From Gammaproteobacteria bacterium (GTDB taxonomy: Bacteria > Pseudomonadota > Gammaproteobacteria > SZUA-21): a stretch of DNA of 17,016 nucleotides. This document shows, piece by piece, positions 7,769-15,037 of this stretch (positions are counted from its first letter, which is position 1; every line of letters begins with the position of its first letter). Position numbers and translations under genes: made by a program. The stretch is taken from positions 1-17,016 of the forward strand of contig QIKQ01000051.1 in assembly GCA_003233075.1 (NCBI GenBank), given 5' to 3'. Below the pieces are notes generated by a model that did no database searches, was not told where the DNA came from, and worked only from the letters and a program-made list of their open reading frames with translations.

Positions 7769-8794
7769 CTAACCCCCACCTAATCTTGATTCAAGTTGTT
7801 GACTAATTTTATCTGGAACTGCTTTTTCGACTTCCAGCATTGCGACTTTAATGGCATTTGCAAACGCTTCTTCGTCCGCGCCGCCATGGCTTTTAATAAC
7901 AATTCCCTTTAAGCCAAGTAAACTCGCTCCATTGTATCGACTTGGATTAATTTTTCGTCCAAATGCTTTTAATACTGGCATTGAAATTAAACCAATTAAA
8001 CGGCTAATTATGTTTTTAGAAAATTCTTCGCGCATAAAATGTTTTATTAGCTTGGCGACACCCTCCGTGGTTTTTAAGGCAACGTTTCCTACAAAACCAT
8101 CACAGACCACAATATCGACATCACCCGTGTAAATATCATCACCCTCTACAAACCCAATATAATTTAAGTCGCTGTCATTAATCAGTAGTACAGCTGCTTC
8201 TTGAACTTGTTCATTGCCCTTTATTTCTTCTTCGCCAATATTGAGTAAGCCTATTTTGGGTTTTGCTATATTATCTATTGCTTGCGCCAGTACCGATGCC
8301 ATGACCGCAAATTGATACAAATGCTGCGCATCACAATCGACATTAGCGCCTAAATCTAAAACATGAGTGTGTCCATAAATTGAAGGCAAAGAAGAAACAA
8401 GTGCGGGGCGATCGATATTCGGCAAGGTCTTTAAAACAAAACGCGCGGTTGCCATAAGAGCACCCGTATTTCCCGCACTCACACACGCGTCCGCATCTCC
8501 TTCTTTAACGAGATTTATTGCGACTCGCATAGACGAGTCTTTTTTCTTACGTAAAGCTTGGGAAGGTTTTTCGTCCATATCGACAACTTGGGTCGTATGC
8601 ACTACTCGGATTCGAGATTTCAACTTACTTGCATTAGAACTAGATAAGCGAGAATTTATCTCGTCTTGATCACCCACTAAGACAAGATTGATATTTGAAT
8701 ATTTTTTTAAAAACCGAATAGCCGCTGGCATGACTGCATCTGGACCAATATCACCACCCATGACATCAAGCGCTATCGTTTGTGTAATTGCCAT
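7769..8794 (-). CDS. plsX: Acyl-ACP:phosphate acyltransferase PlsX
   Basis: The 341-residue protein begins with the PlsX hallmark 'TIALDVMGGDIGPDAVMPAA' and contains 'DMDEKPSQALRKKKDSSMRV', 'VSAGNTGALMA' and 'DVVVCDGFVGNVALKTTEG'-like segments (here DIVVCDGFVGN), followed by 'RYNGASLLGLKGIVIKSHG'. It turns acyl-ACP into acyl-phosphate for the PlsY acyltransferase, linking fatty-acid to phospholipid synthesis at the inner face of the membrane. It ends in a run of Gly codons that double as the ribosome site for fabH. The ATG at 8794 has no clear ribosome binding site. It is separated from rpmF by 182 bp that hold a hairpin and a possible weak promoter. Confidence 0.95.
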   Translation of the reverse strand: MAITQTIALDVMGGDIGPDAVMPAAIRFLKKYSNINLVLVGDQDEINSRLSSSNASKLKSRIRVVHTTQVVDMDEKPSQALRKKKDSSMRVAINLVKEGDADACVSAGNTGALMATARFVLKTLPNIDRPALVSSLPSIYGHTHVLDLGANVDCDAQHLYQFAVMASVLAQAIDNIAKPKIGLLNIGEEEIKGNEQVQEAAVLLINDSDLNYIGFVEGDDIYTGDVDIVVCDGFVGNVALKTTEGVAKLIKHFMREEFSKNIISRLIGLISMPVLKAFGRKINPSRYNGASLLGLKGIVIKSHGGADEEAFANAIKVAMLEVEKAVPDKISQQLESRLGGG

Positions 8795-8846
8795 AAAGTA
8801 GTAAACGCCATATTTTAGTTTAAGCTAGAAAGAATATAGCCATGTT

Positions 8847-8877
8847 TTTATAATTAATCGTTTTTATCATTATTCAA
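8847..8877 (-). promoter_or_regulatory. Possible internal promoter upstream of plsX
   Basis: On the minus strand TTGAAT (8872-8877) is followed after 18-19 bases by TTATAA/TATAAA (8847-8853), about 55 bp before the plsX start. The spacing is long and the region is very AT-rich, so the call is weak. Internal promoters between rpmF and plsX are known in E. coli. Confidence 0.25.
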
Positions 8878-8909
8878 CAATACTTCACTATCACTAAGAT
8901 TGTTAAACT

Positions 8910-8930
8910 CTAAAGTCAGAATGACTTCAG
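8910..8930. other. Stem-loop in the rpmF-plsX gap
   Basis: CTAAAGTCA (8910-8918) and TGACTTCAG (8922-8930) form a 9-bp stem with one G-U pair and a three-base loop, about 47 nt after the rpmF stop codon. No T-run follows on the minus strand. It could stabilise or partially terminate the yceD-rpmF message, giving separate levels of ribosomal-protein and plsX mRNA; that role is inference. Confidence 0.35.
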
Positions 8931-8976
8931 TCCTTAATTTAATCTGCTTGATAGCGAAATATTAGGAGTACTAAAA

Positions 8977-9153
8977 TTAATCTTTTGTATTAACTACCTT
9001 ACGTCCTCGATAATAACCATCAGGACTAACGTGATGGCGAACATGAGTTTCCCCAGTTTCGCTTTCAACCGATAAAGTTGTGCTTTTAAGTTTGTCGTGT
9101 GAACGACGCATGCCTCTTCTAGAAGGTGTCTTTCTACTCTTTTGTACAGCCAT
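8977..9153 (-). CDS. rpmF: 50S ribosomal protein L32
   Basis: This 58-residue protein starts MAVQKSRKTPSRRGMRRSHD and ends GYYRGRKVVNTKD, matching the gammaproteobacterial L32 pattern (MAVQ...RGMRRSHD..., 'HVRHHVSPDGYYRGRKV'). It has no cysteines, so it is the non-zinc form. GGAGAA lies five bases before the ATG. It sits between yceD and plsX, the conserved position that couples ribosome and lipid synthesis. It is a structural protein of the large ribosomal subunit near the peptidyl transferase exit region. Confidence 0.97.
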   Translation of the reverse strand: MAVQKSRKTPSRRGMRRSHDKLKSTTLSVESETGETHVRHHVSPDGYYRGRKVVNTKD

Positions 9154-9225
9154 TTCTATTCTCCAAATATATTTAAATCCAAAATTTTAGAATCCAGTTT
9201 ACTTAAAAAAATTACATTTTAAATT

Positions 9226-9756
9226 TTATTTTAGGTCCTTTCTCAATTCTTTGAGGACACTAAAAGGATTCTGTTTCGCCTCAGCCTCAGTCGCTTTAGT
9301 TTCAGTCAAAACGTATTGTTGCGCCGGGCATGATTCTAATTCGTGTTTTGCAATCAGTGGCAGCGCCAATAGTATTTCTTGCTCCACCAAATCAACAATC
9401 GAAACTAGTCCCTGTTCTGCAAAAAAAGGTTCGAGAAAATCAGGTATCTCATCCAATTCCGATTCGTTTTCGGTCAAACCCAAGTTTATTTCTTTAGCAA
9501 TAGAACACAACATTGGTTCCATACACCGCTGACAGTTTAAATTTAACTGAGCAACTAATTTGCCTTTAACGCAGCGTACTTTTTGATTTGAAATACGATC
9601 ATCAATAGCAAAATTCAATTCTACCTGTACATCACCACTAGTTTCGCTAAGTAAGTCACATAATCTTGGTAATCGCGTAATTGCCAACTTACCTTTTACG
9701 CTTCTCGATTTATCACAAAATCTAAGCTCTACTTCATTTGGTATTACATCCGACAT
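9226..9756 (-). CDS. yceD: YceD/DUF177 protein (23S rRNA accumulation protein)
   Basis: The 176-residue protein shows the DUF177 layout: an N-terminal beta-rich part, 'LNLNCQRCMEPM' around residues 71-82 (CxxC, as ECQRC in E. coli YceD), an acidic middle, 'LVSIVDLVEQEILLALPLIA' and 'ESCP' with a further Cys, and a closing 'NPFSVLKELRKDLK' like the NPFAVL...K ending of YceD. In E. coli and plants the family is needed for normal 23S rRNA levels; the biochemical activity is not settled. The paired cysteines suggest metal binding. It leads the rpmF-plsX-fab operon. The ATG at 9756 has almost no ribosome binding site, and the best promoter would leave only a few bases of leader. Confidence 0.88.
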   Translation of the reverse strand: MSDVIPNEVELRFCDKSRSVKGKLAITRLPRLCDLLSETSGDVQVELNFAIDDRISNQKVRCVKGKLVAQLNLNCQRCMEPMLCSIAKEINLGLTENESELDEIPDFLEPFFAEQGLVSIVDLVEQEILLALPLIAKHELESCPAQQYVLTETKATEAEAKQNPFSVLKELRKDLK

Positions 9757-9765
9757 AACTTGCTA

Positions 9766-9794
9766 ATTTTACTAGTAGTCTTAGGCTGTGTCAA
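9766..9794 (-). promoter_or_regulatory. Strong sigma-70 promoter for the yceD-fabG operon
   Basis: On the minus strand a perfect TTGACA (9789-9794), a 17-base spacer and TAAAAT (9766-9771; 5 of 6 to consensus) stand directly before yceD. Only nine bases separate the -10 from the ATG, so transcription would start within about three bases of the start codon. The rest of the 323-bp divergent region 9757-10079 holds the pycA promoter and no recognisable gene. A second TTATAAAAG-type -10 further upstream (about 9808-9825) might give a longer leader. Confidence 0.6.
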
Positions 9795-9996
9795 AACACA
9801 CTTAAACTCTTTTATAATTTAAAATGTAGTATTTTCTAGCAATATCACGTCCAAGAAGACATTTTAGCGTCAAACCACTGCTTACAAAGCGACTATACTA
9901 CGAAATGTAGGGCTAATTGTGATACTTTGATTCGCTCAAATTAAAAAAACATTTGATTTTAAAGCTAAGTAAATCAGTTACTTAACAATAAATGCG

Positions 9997-10025
9997 TTGA
10001 CAAAGTGAATTAATTAACGTACATA
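9997..10025 (+). promoter_or_regulatory. Candidate promoter for pycA-pycB-yceF
   Basis: A perfect TTGACA at 9997-10002, then a 17-base spacer and TACATA at 10020-10025 (3 of 6 to consensus). The strong -35 with a poor -10 might indicate activator dependence or simply a chance match. It would give a leader of about 50 nt before the TTG start at 10080. Confidence 0.4.
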
Positions 10026-10079
10026 AGGTGCCGAATACTTAAGTGTTTCAATGTCTATCGATTATTAAGGAAAACTAAC

Positions 10080-11501
10080 TTGATTAAAAAAATACTGATT
10101 GCGAATCGTGGCGAAATCGCTGTGCGATTAGTAAGGGCTTGCGCGGAAGCAGGCATTCGCTCGGCTGCAATTTACACAGAGCCTGACCGTTATTCACTGC
10201 ACGTCAAAAAAGCGGATGAAGCCTATAATATTGGGCCTGATTCAATAGCCGGTTATCTTAATGTACATCGACTAGTCAATCTTGCTGTCGCGACCGGATG
10301 TGATGCGCTACATCCCGGTTACGGTTTTTTATCCGAAAACGCTGATCTTGCTGATGCCTGCGAGGCCAGGGACATTAAATTTATTGGGCCTAGCGCAGAA
10401 GTGATACGCCGTATGGGTGATAAAACCGAAGCACGCCGTTCAATGATTGAAGCGAATATTCCAATAACACCAGGGACAGAAGAAAACTTAGAGAACGTTG
10501 CGCAAGCACGTCAAATCGCGGCCAAAATTGGCTATCCTGTGATGCTCAAAGCAACTTCGGGCGGCGGTGGACGAGGCATACGACGCTGCGACAATGAAAG
10601 TGATCTCAATAATAATTATGAACGTGTTCTTTCTGAAGCGACTAAAGCATTCGGCTCAGCCGATATTTTTATGGAAAAATGTGTCGTTAACCCAAAACAC
10701 ATCGAAGTCCAAATTTTAGCGGACTCGCATGGAAACGTGATTCACTTGTTTGAGCGCGATTGTTCAATTCAACGCCGTCATCAAAAATTAGTCGAACTCG
10801 CGCCTTCGCCACAACTGAATGAAGAACAAAGAAGTTACATTGGTGAGTTAGCTACACGCGCAGCAAAATCAGTAGGCTATGAGAACGCCGGCACAGTTGA
10901 GTTTTTACTGGATGTCGATGATCAATTCTATTTTATGGAAATGAATACCCGAATACAGGTAGAGCATACCATCACTGAAGCAATTACCGGTATCGACATT
11001 GTTCAAGAACAATTTAATATCGCCCAAGGCAAACCTCTTAGATATAAACAGTCTGATGTGCAAAAACGCGGTTATGCAATGGAGCTACGCATTAACGCCG
11101 AGGACCCAAAAAATGATTTCCTACCAAGCTTTGGTAAAATAACGCGTTATTTTGCCCCGGGCGGACCCGGTGTTCGAACCGACGGTTGTATCTATACCGG
11201 TTATCATATCCCACCCTTTTATGATTCTATGTGCGCAAAATTAATTGTCTGGGCACTGACTTGGGATGAATTGCTTAGTCGAGCAAAACGAGCTTTGAAT
11301 GACATAGTGGTTAGCGGCGTGAAAACAACTATTCCCTATCAACTTGAAATATTAAATTCAAAAGAGTTTATAAGTGGAAAATTTAATACCAGTTTCGTTG
11401 AAAATCATCCTGAACTCATTGAATATTCAGTTCGCCGACCTCCTAGAGAGTTGGCAGCAGTGATTGCGGCGGCAATTGTTGCTTACACAGAAAAAACATA
11501 A
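10080..11501 (+). CDS. pycA: Pyruvate carboxylase subunit A (biotin carboxylase)
   Basis: The 473-residue protein has the three biotin-carboxylase domains: an N-terminal domain starting 'KKILIANRGEIAVRLVRAC', an ATP-grasp domain with the glycine-rich 'KATSGGGGRGIR' (about 158-169), and the C-terminal catalytic part with 'FMEMNTRIQVEHTITEAITG' (usual form EMNTRLQVEHPVTE). It carboxylates biotin carried on the partner subunit using ATP and bicarbonate. Adjacency to pycB, and the absence of accB, point to pyruvate carboxylase rather than acetyl-CoA carboxylase. A two-gene arrangement with subunits of similar size is known in Pseudomonas. The start is a TTG at 10080 with AAGGA eight bases upstream; no ATG fits the conserved N-terminus. 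The TTG may hold expression down. Confidence 0.9.
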   Translation: MIKKILIANRGEIAVRLVRACAEAGIRSAAIYTEPDRYSLHVKKADEAYNIGPDSIAGYLNVHRLVNLAVATGCDALHPGYGFLSENADLADACEARDIKFIGPSAEVIRRMGDKTEARRSMIEANIPITPGTEENLENVAQARQIAAKIGYPVMLKATSGGGGRGIRRCDNESDLNNNYERVLSEATKAFGSADIFMEKCVVNPKHIEVQILADSHGNVIHLFERDCSIQRRHQKLVELAPSPQLNEEQRSYIGELATRAAKSVGYENAGTVEFLLDVDDQFYFMEMNTRIQVEHTITEAITGIDIVQEQFNIAQGKPLRYKQSDVQKRGYAMELRINAEDPKNDFLPSFGKITRYFAPGGPGVRTDGCIYTGYHIPPFYDSMCAKLIVWALTWDELLSRAKRALNDIVVSGVKTTIPYQLEILNSKEFISGKFNTSFVENHPELIEYSVRRPPRELAAVIAAAIVAYTEKT

Positions 11502-11538
11502 TTTAATTGTGCTACCTAAAACCAGGAAAATATAAACA

Positions 11539-13353
11539 ATGTCCAAAGTTCATATAACCGACACCATTCTTCGTGACGCGCACCAATGTCTCATCGCTAC
11601 CCGAATGCGTACCGAAGATATGTTACCGATATGCGAAAAACTAGACAAAATTGGTTTTTGGTCGCTGGAAGTTTGGGGAGGCGCTACTTTTGACGCTTGC
11701 ATAAGGTTTTTAAAAGAAGACCCCTGGCAACGTCTTCGCGACTTAAAGAAAAACTTGCCTAACACTCCATTGCAAATGCTTTTACGAGGACAAAATTTAT
11801 TGGGTTATAGGCATTACTCAGACGATGTCGTAAATGCCTTCATCGAAAAAGCATCTGAAAATGGCATGGATATCTATCGAATATTCGATGCGATGAATGA
11901 TGTACGCAATTTAAAAACATCAATTGATGCCGTCAAACGCACCAATAAACATGCACAAGGCACGATTTCATACACAACCAGTCCAGTTCATAGTATTACT
12001 CAATTTGTAGAAATGGCCAAACAACTAGAAGATATGGGCTGCGATAGTATTGCGCTAAAAGACATGGCTGGCTTACTGACACCCTACGTGACTGCCGATC
12101 TATTCAGACAGCTAGTCGCTGCAGTTAGCATTCCAATTCACTTACACTCTCACGCGACTTCAGGTTTAGCCGACATGTGTCAAATTAAGGCCATCGAAAA
12201 TGGTTGCAGACATATTGACACCGCAATTTCGTCCTTTTCAAACGGTGCTAGTCACCCGCCGACGGAATCCATGGTCGCCGCATTAATGAACACTGAATAT
12301 GATACCAGCCTAAATCTTGAGTCATTGCAAGAAATTGGAATCTATTTTTATGGCGTACGCAAAAAATACCACCAATTCGAAAGTGAATACACCGGCATTG
12401 ATACCCGCGTACAAGTTAATCAAGTTCCCGGCGGTATGATTTCCAATTTATCCTCGCAACTTAAAGAACAAGGTGCGCTTGATCGTATGAATGAAGTCTT
12501 AAAGGAAATTCCAGCAGTTCGTAAAGACTTGGGTTATCCACCACTCGTTACGCCTACGTCTCAAATAGTTGGATCACAAGCAGTCTTTAATGTACTGACT
12601 GGCAAACGCTACAAGACAATTACCAATGAAGTAAAACTTTACTTGCAGGGTAAATACGGAAAAGCGCCTGGAACAGTCAATAATGTTGTGCGCCAAAAAG
12701 CAATTGGCAATGAAGAGGTCATTGATTGCCGTCCTGCCGATTTATTAGCACCGGAAATGGAAAACTTAAAAAAACAAATAACGGACCTTGCTAAAACAGC
12801 CGAAGACGTGCTTATTTACGCAATGTTTCCAGAAGTGGGTAAGGATTATTTACAACAAAGACAAGATGGCACCTTAGTTCCTGAAGCCTTAGAGGCAATG
12901 CAAACCAGTAATGGCCATCACGAAGCAACCCCCATTGAATTTAATGTCACTATGCATGGCGAATCCTATCATATTAAGCTAACTGGCGCTGGTTACAAAA
13001 AAGCGGCTTTAAAACCCTACTACGTTACTGTCGATGGCGTTCCAGAAGAAATTTTGGTCGAGACAATTGATGAGCTTTCTGACGAAGTTATGTCATCAGG
13101 CGGTGCTGGCGGCAAACGTCCTAAAGCAACCAAGCCCGGCCACGTCACTGCCTCTATGCCAGGAACTATTATTGATATATTAGTCTCAATAGACGACCAA
13201 GTTAAAGCCGGCGATACTGTCTTAGTGACTGAAGCGATGAAAATGGAAACCGAAGTGCACGCCGCAATCAATGGCAAAGTAACTGCTATCCATGTCGAAA
13301 AAAGTGATAGTGTCAATCCCGATGAAGCACTGATTGAAATCGAAGAAATTTAA
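11539..13353 (+). CDS. pycB: Pyruvate carboxylase subunit B (carboxyltransferase plus biotin carrier; OadA-like)
   Basis: The 604-residue protein has a DRE-TIM carboxyltransferase barrel (about 3-290; 'ITDTILRDAHQCLIATRMRT'), the lysine expected to be carbamylated, Lys174 (ALKDMAG), and metal ligands His201 and His203 (IHLHSHA). A PYC_OADA conserved domain follows (about 300-490), then a flexible Gly/Pro/Lys hinge (520-535) and a C-terminal biotinyl domain with EAMKMET, biotin on Lys568. It transfers the carboxyl group from biotin to pyruvate, making oxaloacetate. The same architecture serves as OadA in sodium-pumping oxaloacetate decarboxylase, but no oadB or oadG is nearby and the biotin carboxylase is immediately upstream (37-bp gap), so the anaplerotic role is favoured. 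A biotin ligase must be encoded elsewhere. Confidence 0.9.
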   Translation: MSKVHITDTILRDAHQCLIATRMRTEDMLPICEKLDKIGFWSLEVWGGATFDACIRFLKEDPWQRLRDLKKNLPNTPLQMLLRGQNLLGYRHYSDDVVNAFIEKASENGMDIYRIFDAMNDVRNLKTSIDAVKRTNKHAQGTISYTTSPVHSITQFVEMAKQLEDMGCDSIALKDMAGLLTPYVTADLFRQLVAAVSIPIHLHSHATSGLADMCQIKAIENGCRHIDTAISSFSNGASHPPTESMVAALMNTEYDTSLNLESLQEIGIYFYGVRKKYHQFESEYTGIDTRVQVNQVPGGMISNLSSQLKEQGALDRMNEVLKEIPAVRKDLGYPPLVTPTSQIVGSQAVFNVLTGKRYKTITNEVKLYLQGKYGKAPGTVNNVVRQKAIGNEEVIDCRPADLLAPEMENLKKQITDLAKTAEDVLIYAMFPEVGKDYLQQRQDGTLVPEALEAMQTSNGHHEATPIEFNVTMHGESYHIKLTGAGYKKAALKPYYVTVDGVPEEILVETIDELSDEVMSSGGAGGKRPKATKPGHVTASMPGTIIDILVSIDDQVKAGDTVLVTEAMKMETEVHAAINGKVTAIHVEKSDSVNPDEALIEIEEI

Positions 13354-13377
13354 GTAATACACAATATTGAGTAAACA

Positions 13378-13953
13378 ATGCAGCTAGTACTTGGTTCTAC
13401 TTCACTTTATCGAAAAACAGTGTTAGAGAAACTAGGCATTTCTTTTATCACTGCCAGCCCGAATATTGACGAAAGCCGCCTTGAAAATGAATCAGCTATC
13501 GAGTTGGTTAAACGATTATCGGAAAGTAAAGCACGTGCAGTCGCTAAACTTCATCCCAATGCACTTATTATTGGGTCTGATCAGGTTGCAAGTTGTAATG
13601 AACGGGTTCTCACCAAACCAGGTAATCATAAAAACGCAGTCAAACAACTTAGCGAGATGGCTGGAAATAAAATAATATTTCATTCTGGCTTATGCCTACT
13701 CAATAGCAAAACTAATTTAATACAACTTGATGTTGTCAATTTTACGGTCGTGATGCGCCAACTAACTCAGCAACAAATTGAATCCTACGTGAAACAAGAC
13801 CAACCTTTTGACAGTGCTGGAAGTTTTAAATCGGAAGGCTTGGGTATTGCCTTGTTCGAAAAAATGCTTGGCGAAGACCCTAATTCGCTCATTGGCCTAC
13901 CCTTGATTCGTCTTATTGATATGCTCGAAAATGAAAACTATTCTGTACTTTAA
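13378..13953 (+). CDS. yceF: Maf-family nucleotide pyrophosphatase, YceF type (7-methyl-GTP)
   Basis: The 191-residue protein has the Maf fold signatures: 'LVLGSTSLYRKTVLEKLGI' at the start (SxSxxR-type loop), 'PNIDESRLENES', 'LIIGSDQVASCNERVLTKPG', and the YceF-subtype 'FDSAGSFKSEGLGIALFEK' followed by 'GEDPNSLIGLPLIRL'. E. coli YceF has CAGSFKSEG and DPNTLVGLPL at these positions and removes pyrophosphate from 7-methyl-GTP, a nucleotide-pool cleaning role. Asp67 of the SDQ motif is the expected catalytic acid. It begins 24 bp after pycB with a weak ribosome site (TTGAG) and is likely co-transcribed. In E. coli yceF diverges directly from yceD; here pycAB lies between them. Confidence 0.9.
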   Translation: MQLVLGSTSLYRKTVLEKLGISFITASPNIDESRLENESAIELVKRLSESKARAVAKLHPNALIIGSDQVASCNERVLTKPGNHKNAVKQLSEMAGNKIIFHSGLCLLNSKTNLIQLDVVNFTVVMRQLTQQQIESYVKQDQPFDSAGSFKSEGLGIALFEKMLGEDPNSLIGLPLIRLIDMLENENYSVL

Positions 13954-13972
13954 ATATTTGCTAAAGGTATAA

Positions 13973-14042
13973 AGGTCTTGTTTTAAATCATTTAAAAAGA
14001 ATGATTTAAAACAAGACCTGACACGAATGGCACTTAGTTAAG
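13973..14042. repeat. Long perfect hairpin with conserved-looking tail, possible mobile-element flank
   Basis: A 20-bp perfect inverted repeat (arms 13973-13992 and 14000-14019; outer sequence AGGTCTTG/CAAGACCT) surrounds a 7-base loop, 19 bp after yceF. It has no T-run on either side, although a long hairpin here could still stop or protect the yceF transcript. The tail GACACGAATGGCACTTAG (14020-14037) continues directly from it. Its AGACCTGACAC recurs at 14212-14222. From memory, motifs of this type (GTGTCAGGTCTTG, CTTAACTAAGTGCCATT) flank REP-associated tyrosine transposase genes in gammaproteobacteria; no such gene remains here. Confidence 0.6.
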
Positions 14043-14211
14043 ATGTAATGTACTTAACAAATCAATCACTTAGCTCAACACTAAACAATTCCAAGCTATT
14101 GATTTTACTAATTTTTATTTGTTAAATGTTCAACAGTTAAAAATTATTGCGCTAGAAATTCGTTTCATCTAAGTCATTGTAAATAAACAATTCTTACCGC
14201 TAACTACATTC

Positions 14212-14223
14212 AGACCTGACACC
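14212..14223. repeat. Second copy of the AGACCTGACAC motif
   Basis: AGACCTGACACC at 14212-14223 repeats the 11 bases at 14014-14024 in the same orientation, 198 bp away, and lies 12 bp beyond the stop codon of the 51-codon gene. It may mark the other boundary of a small decayed insertion. Confidence 0.4.
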
Positions 14224-14235
14224 TTCTCACAGTCG

Positions 14236-14391
14236 CTATGTCTGACGAATAATAATGATGCCACATCGCTTGCACTGAAGCTTTTCGACATCACCTCCCG
14301 CACCAAACCCAAACGTTCTATCAATAACACGAAAATCATGAAAACCTAACCAACACATAACTCGATAGAGTAATGATGTCAATTTTAACAT
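14236..14391 (-). CDS. Small Cys-containing (half zinc-ribbon-like) protein, 51 residues
   Basis: An ATG at 14391, six bases after a very strong ribosome site (GGAGGAG), opens a 51-codon frame ending in TAG. The product starts MLKLTSLLYRVMCWLGFHDF and ends with a basic stretch around LQCKRCGIIIIRQT, so it has one CxxC knuckle (Cys40, Cys43) plus an earlier Cys13 and His18. The N-terminal half is hydrophobic; the middle is FGFGAGGD. I do not recognise a named family. It resembles small proteins in which 'CWLGFHDF' and 'CxRCG' recur, possibly dimeric metal-binding proteins. The ribosome site and the sensible composition argue that it is a real gene. No promoter was clearly seen. It lies between the long hairpin and the repeat-bounded element, so it could be a passenger of a mobile element. 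Confidence 0.55.
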   Translation of the reverse strand: MLKLTSLLYRVMCWLGFHDFRVIDRTFGFGAGGDVEKLQCKRCGIIIIRQT

Positions 14392-14767
14392 CTCACGCTC
14401 CTCCACAACAAATAGTATCTACATCTATTGATCTTCGATTGCGCGCCTACATTTACGGTATTACCTGCTCTTTCATTAGTTTATTAGTAGACAGAAAATA
14501 GTCAGCTTGTCTTTCATAGTGTAAGTTCCGTGTATACCCGCATACTATGGTTTTCATTTCCAACCACTGTTACAGAATGTAATTTTAAAAACATCTATAT
14601 TAGCGATTTCAGTTACTCTGTCCACGAGTATCTCATGTTTCTAACCATTTAACAGTATTACCGCAATTTGTATTTGCCTGATTTCCCTCCTTGATCGCAA
14701 TCTTAGTAGCGTCCATACATTTTTCGCAATCAGCACTTCGTGCGGAGCGAAATCTATTAGGAAAAAT
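14392..14767. other. Stretch without a recognisable gene
   Basis: Only short overlapping minus-strand frames occur. One runs from an ATG at 14799 to a TAG at 14641; another ends at 14633 and encodes 'DCEKCMDATKIAIKEGNQAN' and a further Cys. Neither has a ribosome site at a start codon. The Cys-bearing one could be a fragment of a degraded gene. A run of AAGGAGGGA on the minus strand (about 14685-14693) has no start codon at a proper distance. Confidence 0.4.
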
Positions 14768-14962
14768 ACCCCGTCCCGCTGCCGGCGGGGCAATGCCATT
14801 AACTTAAGCTTTGTTATGAAATAGGTGTAGCCTGCATGAAGCGTTTGTAAAACGCCTAATGCGGGAAAGAGTCGATATTTCCCGCATTTCGTCGCCTACG
14901 GCGACACTTACAGGCGACAAAAAAATGAGAATCCTTAAGTTAATGGCATTGGCCGGCGGGGT
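14768..14962. repeat. 195-bp MITE/REP-like element with terminal inverted repeats and nested hairpins
   Basis: The ends carry a perfect 18-bp inverted repeat, CAATGCCATTAACTTAAG (14791-14808) and its complement (14934-14951). Both are extended outward by matching ACCCCG...GCCGGC sequence to 14768 and 14962; the left arm has an extra CCCGCTGCCGGCGGG hairpin. Inside are GCGTTT-gta-AAACGC (14841-14855), nested within CCTGCAT/ATGCGGG (14831-14837 with 14859-14865) across a symmetric three-base internal loop; AATGCGGGAAA/TTTCCCGCATT (14858-14868, 14878-14888); and GTCGCC-tac-GGCGAC (14891-14905), followed by another GGCGAC. The GC-rich core contrasts with the AT-rich surroundings. There is no coding capacity. 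It looks like a non-autonomous mobile or REP-cluster element. Confidence 0.65.
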
Positions 14963-15037
14963 AGTTTATTTTTGTTGCCAACGATGAATGTCAGTCACTG
15001 TATTTAGGAGCTATCATTTTTTTGTAGCATTTATCTC

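Noticed and set aside
11539..13353. Sodium-pumping oxaloacetate decarboxylase alpha subunit
   Set aside because: The architecture fits, but the beta and gamma pump subunits are absent and biotin carboxylase is adjacent, so pyruvate carboxylase is preferred.
14633..14770. Minus-strand frame with three cysteines (DCEKCMDATK...)
   Set aside because: No start codon with a ribosome site. It may be a gene fragment, but this cannot be supported.
14641..14799. 52-codon minus-strand frame starting inside the inverted-repeat element
   Set aside because: The start lies in the terminal repeat, there is no ribosome site, and an overlapping frame is equally open.
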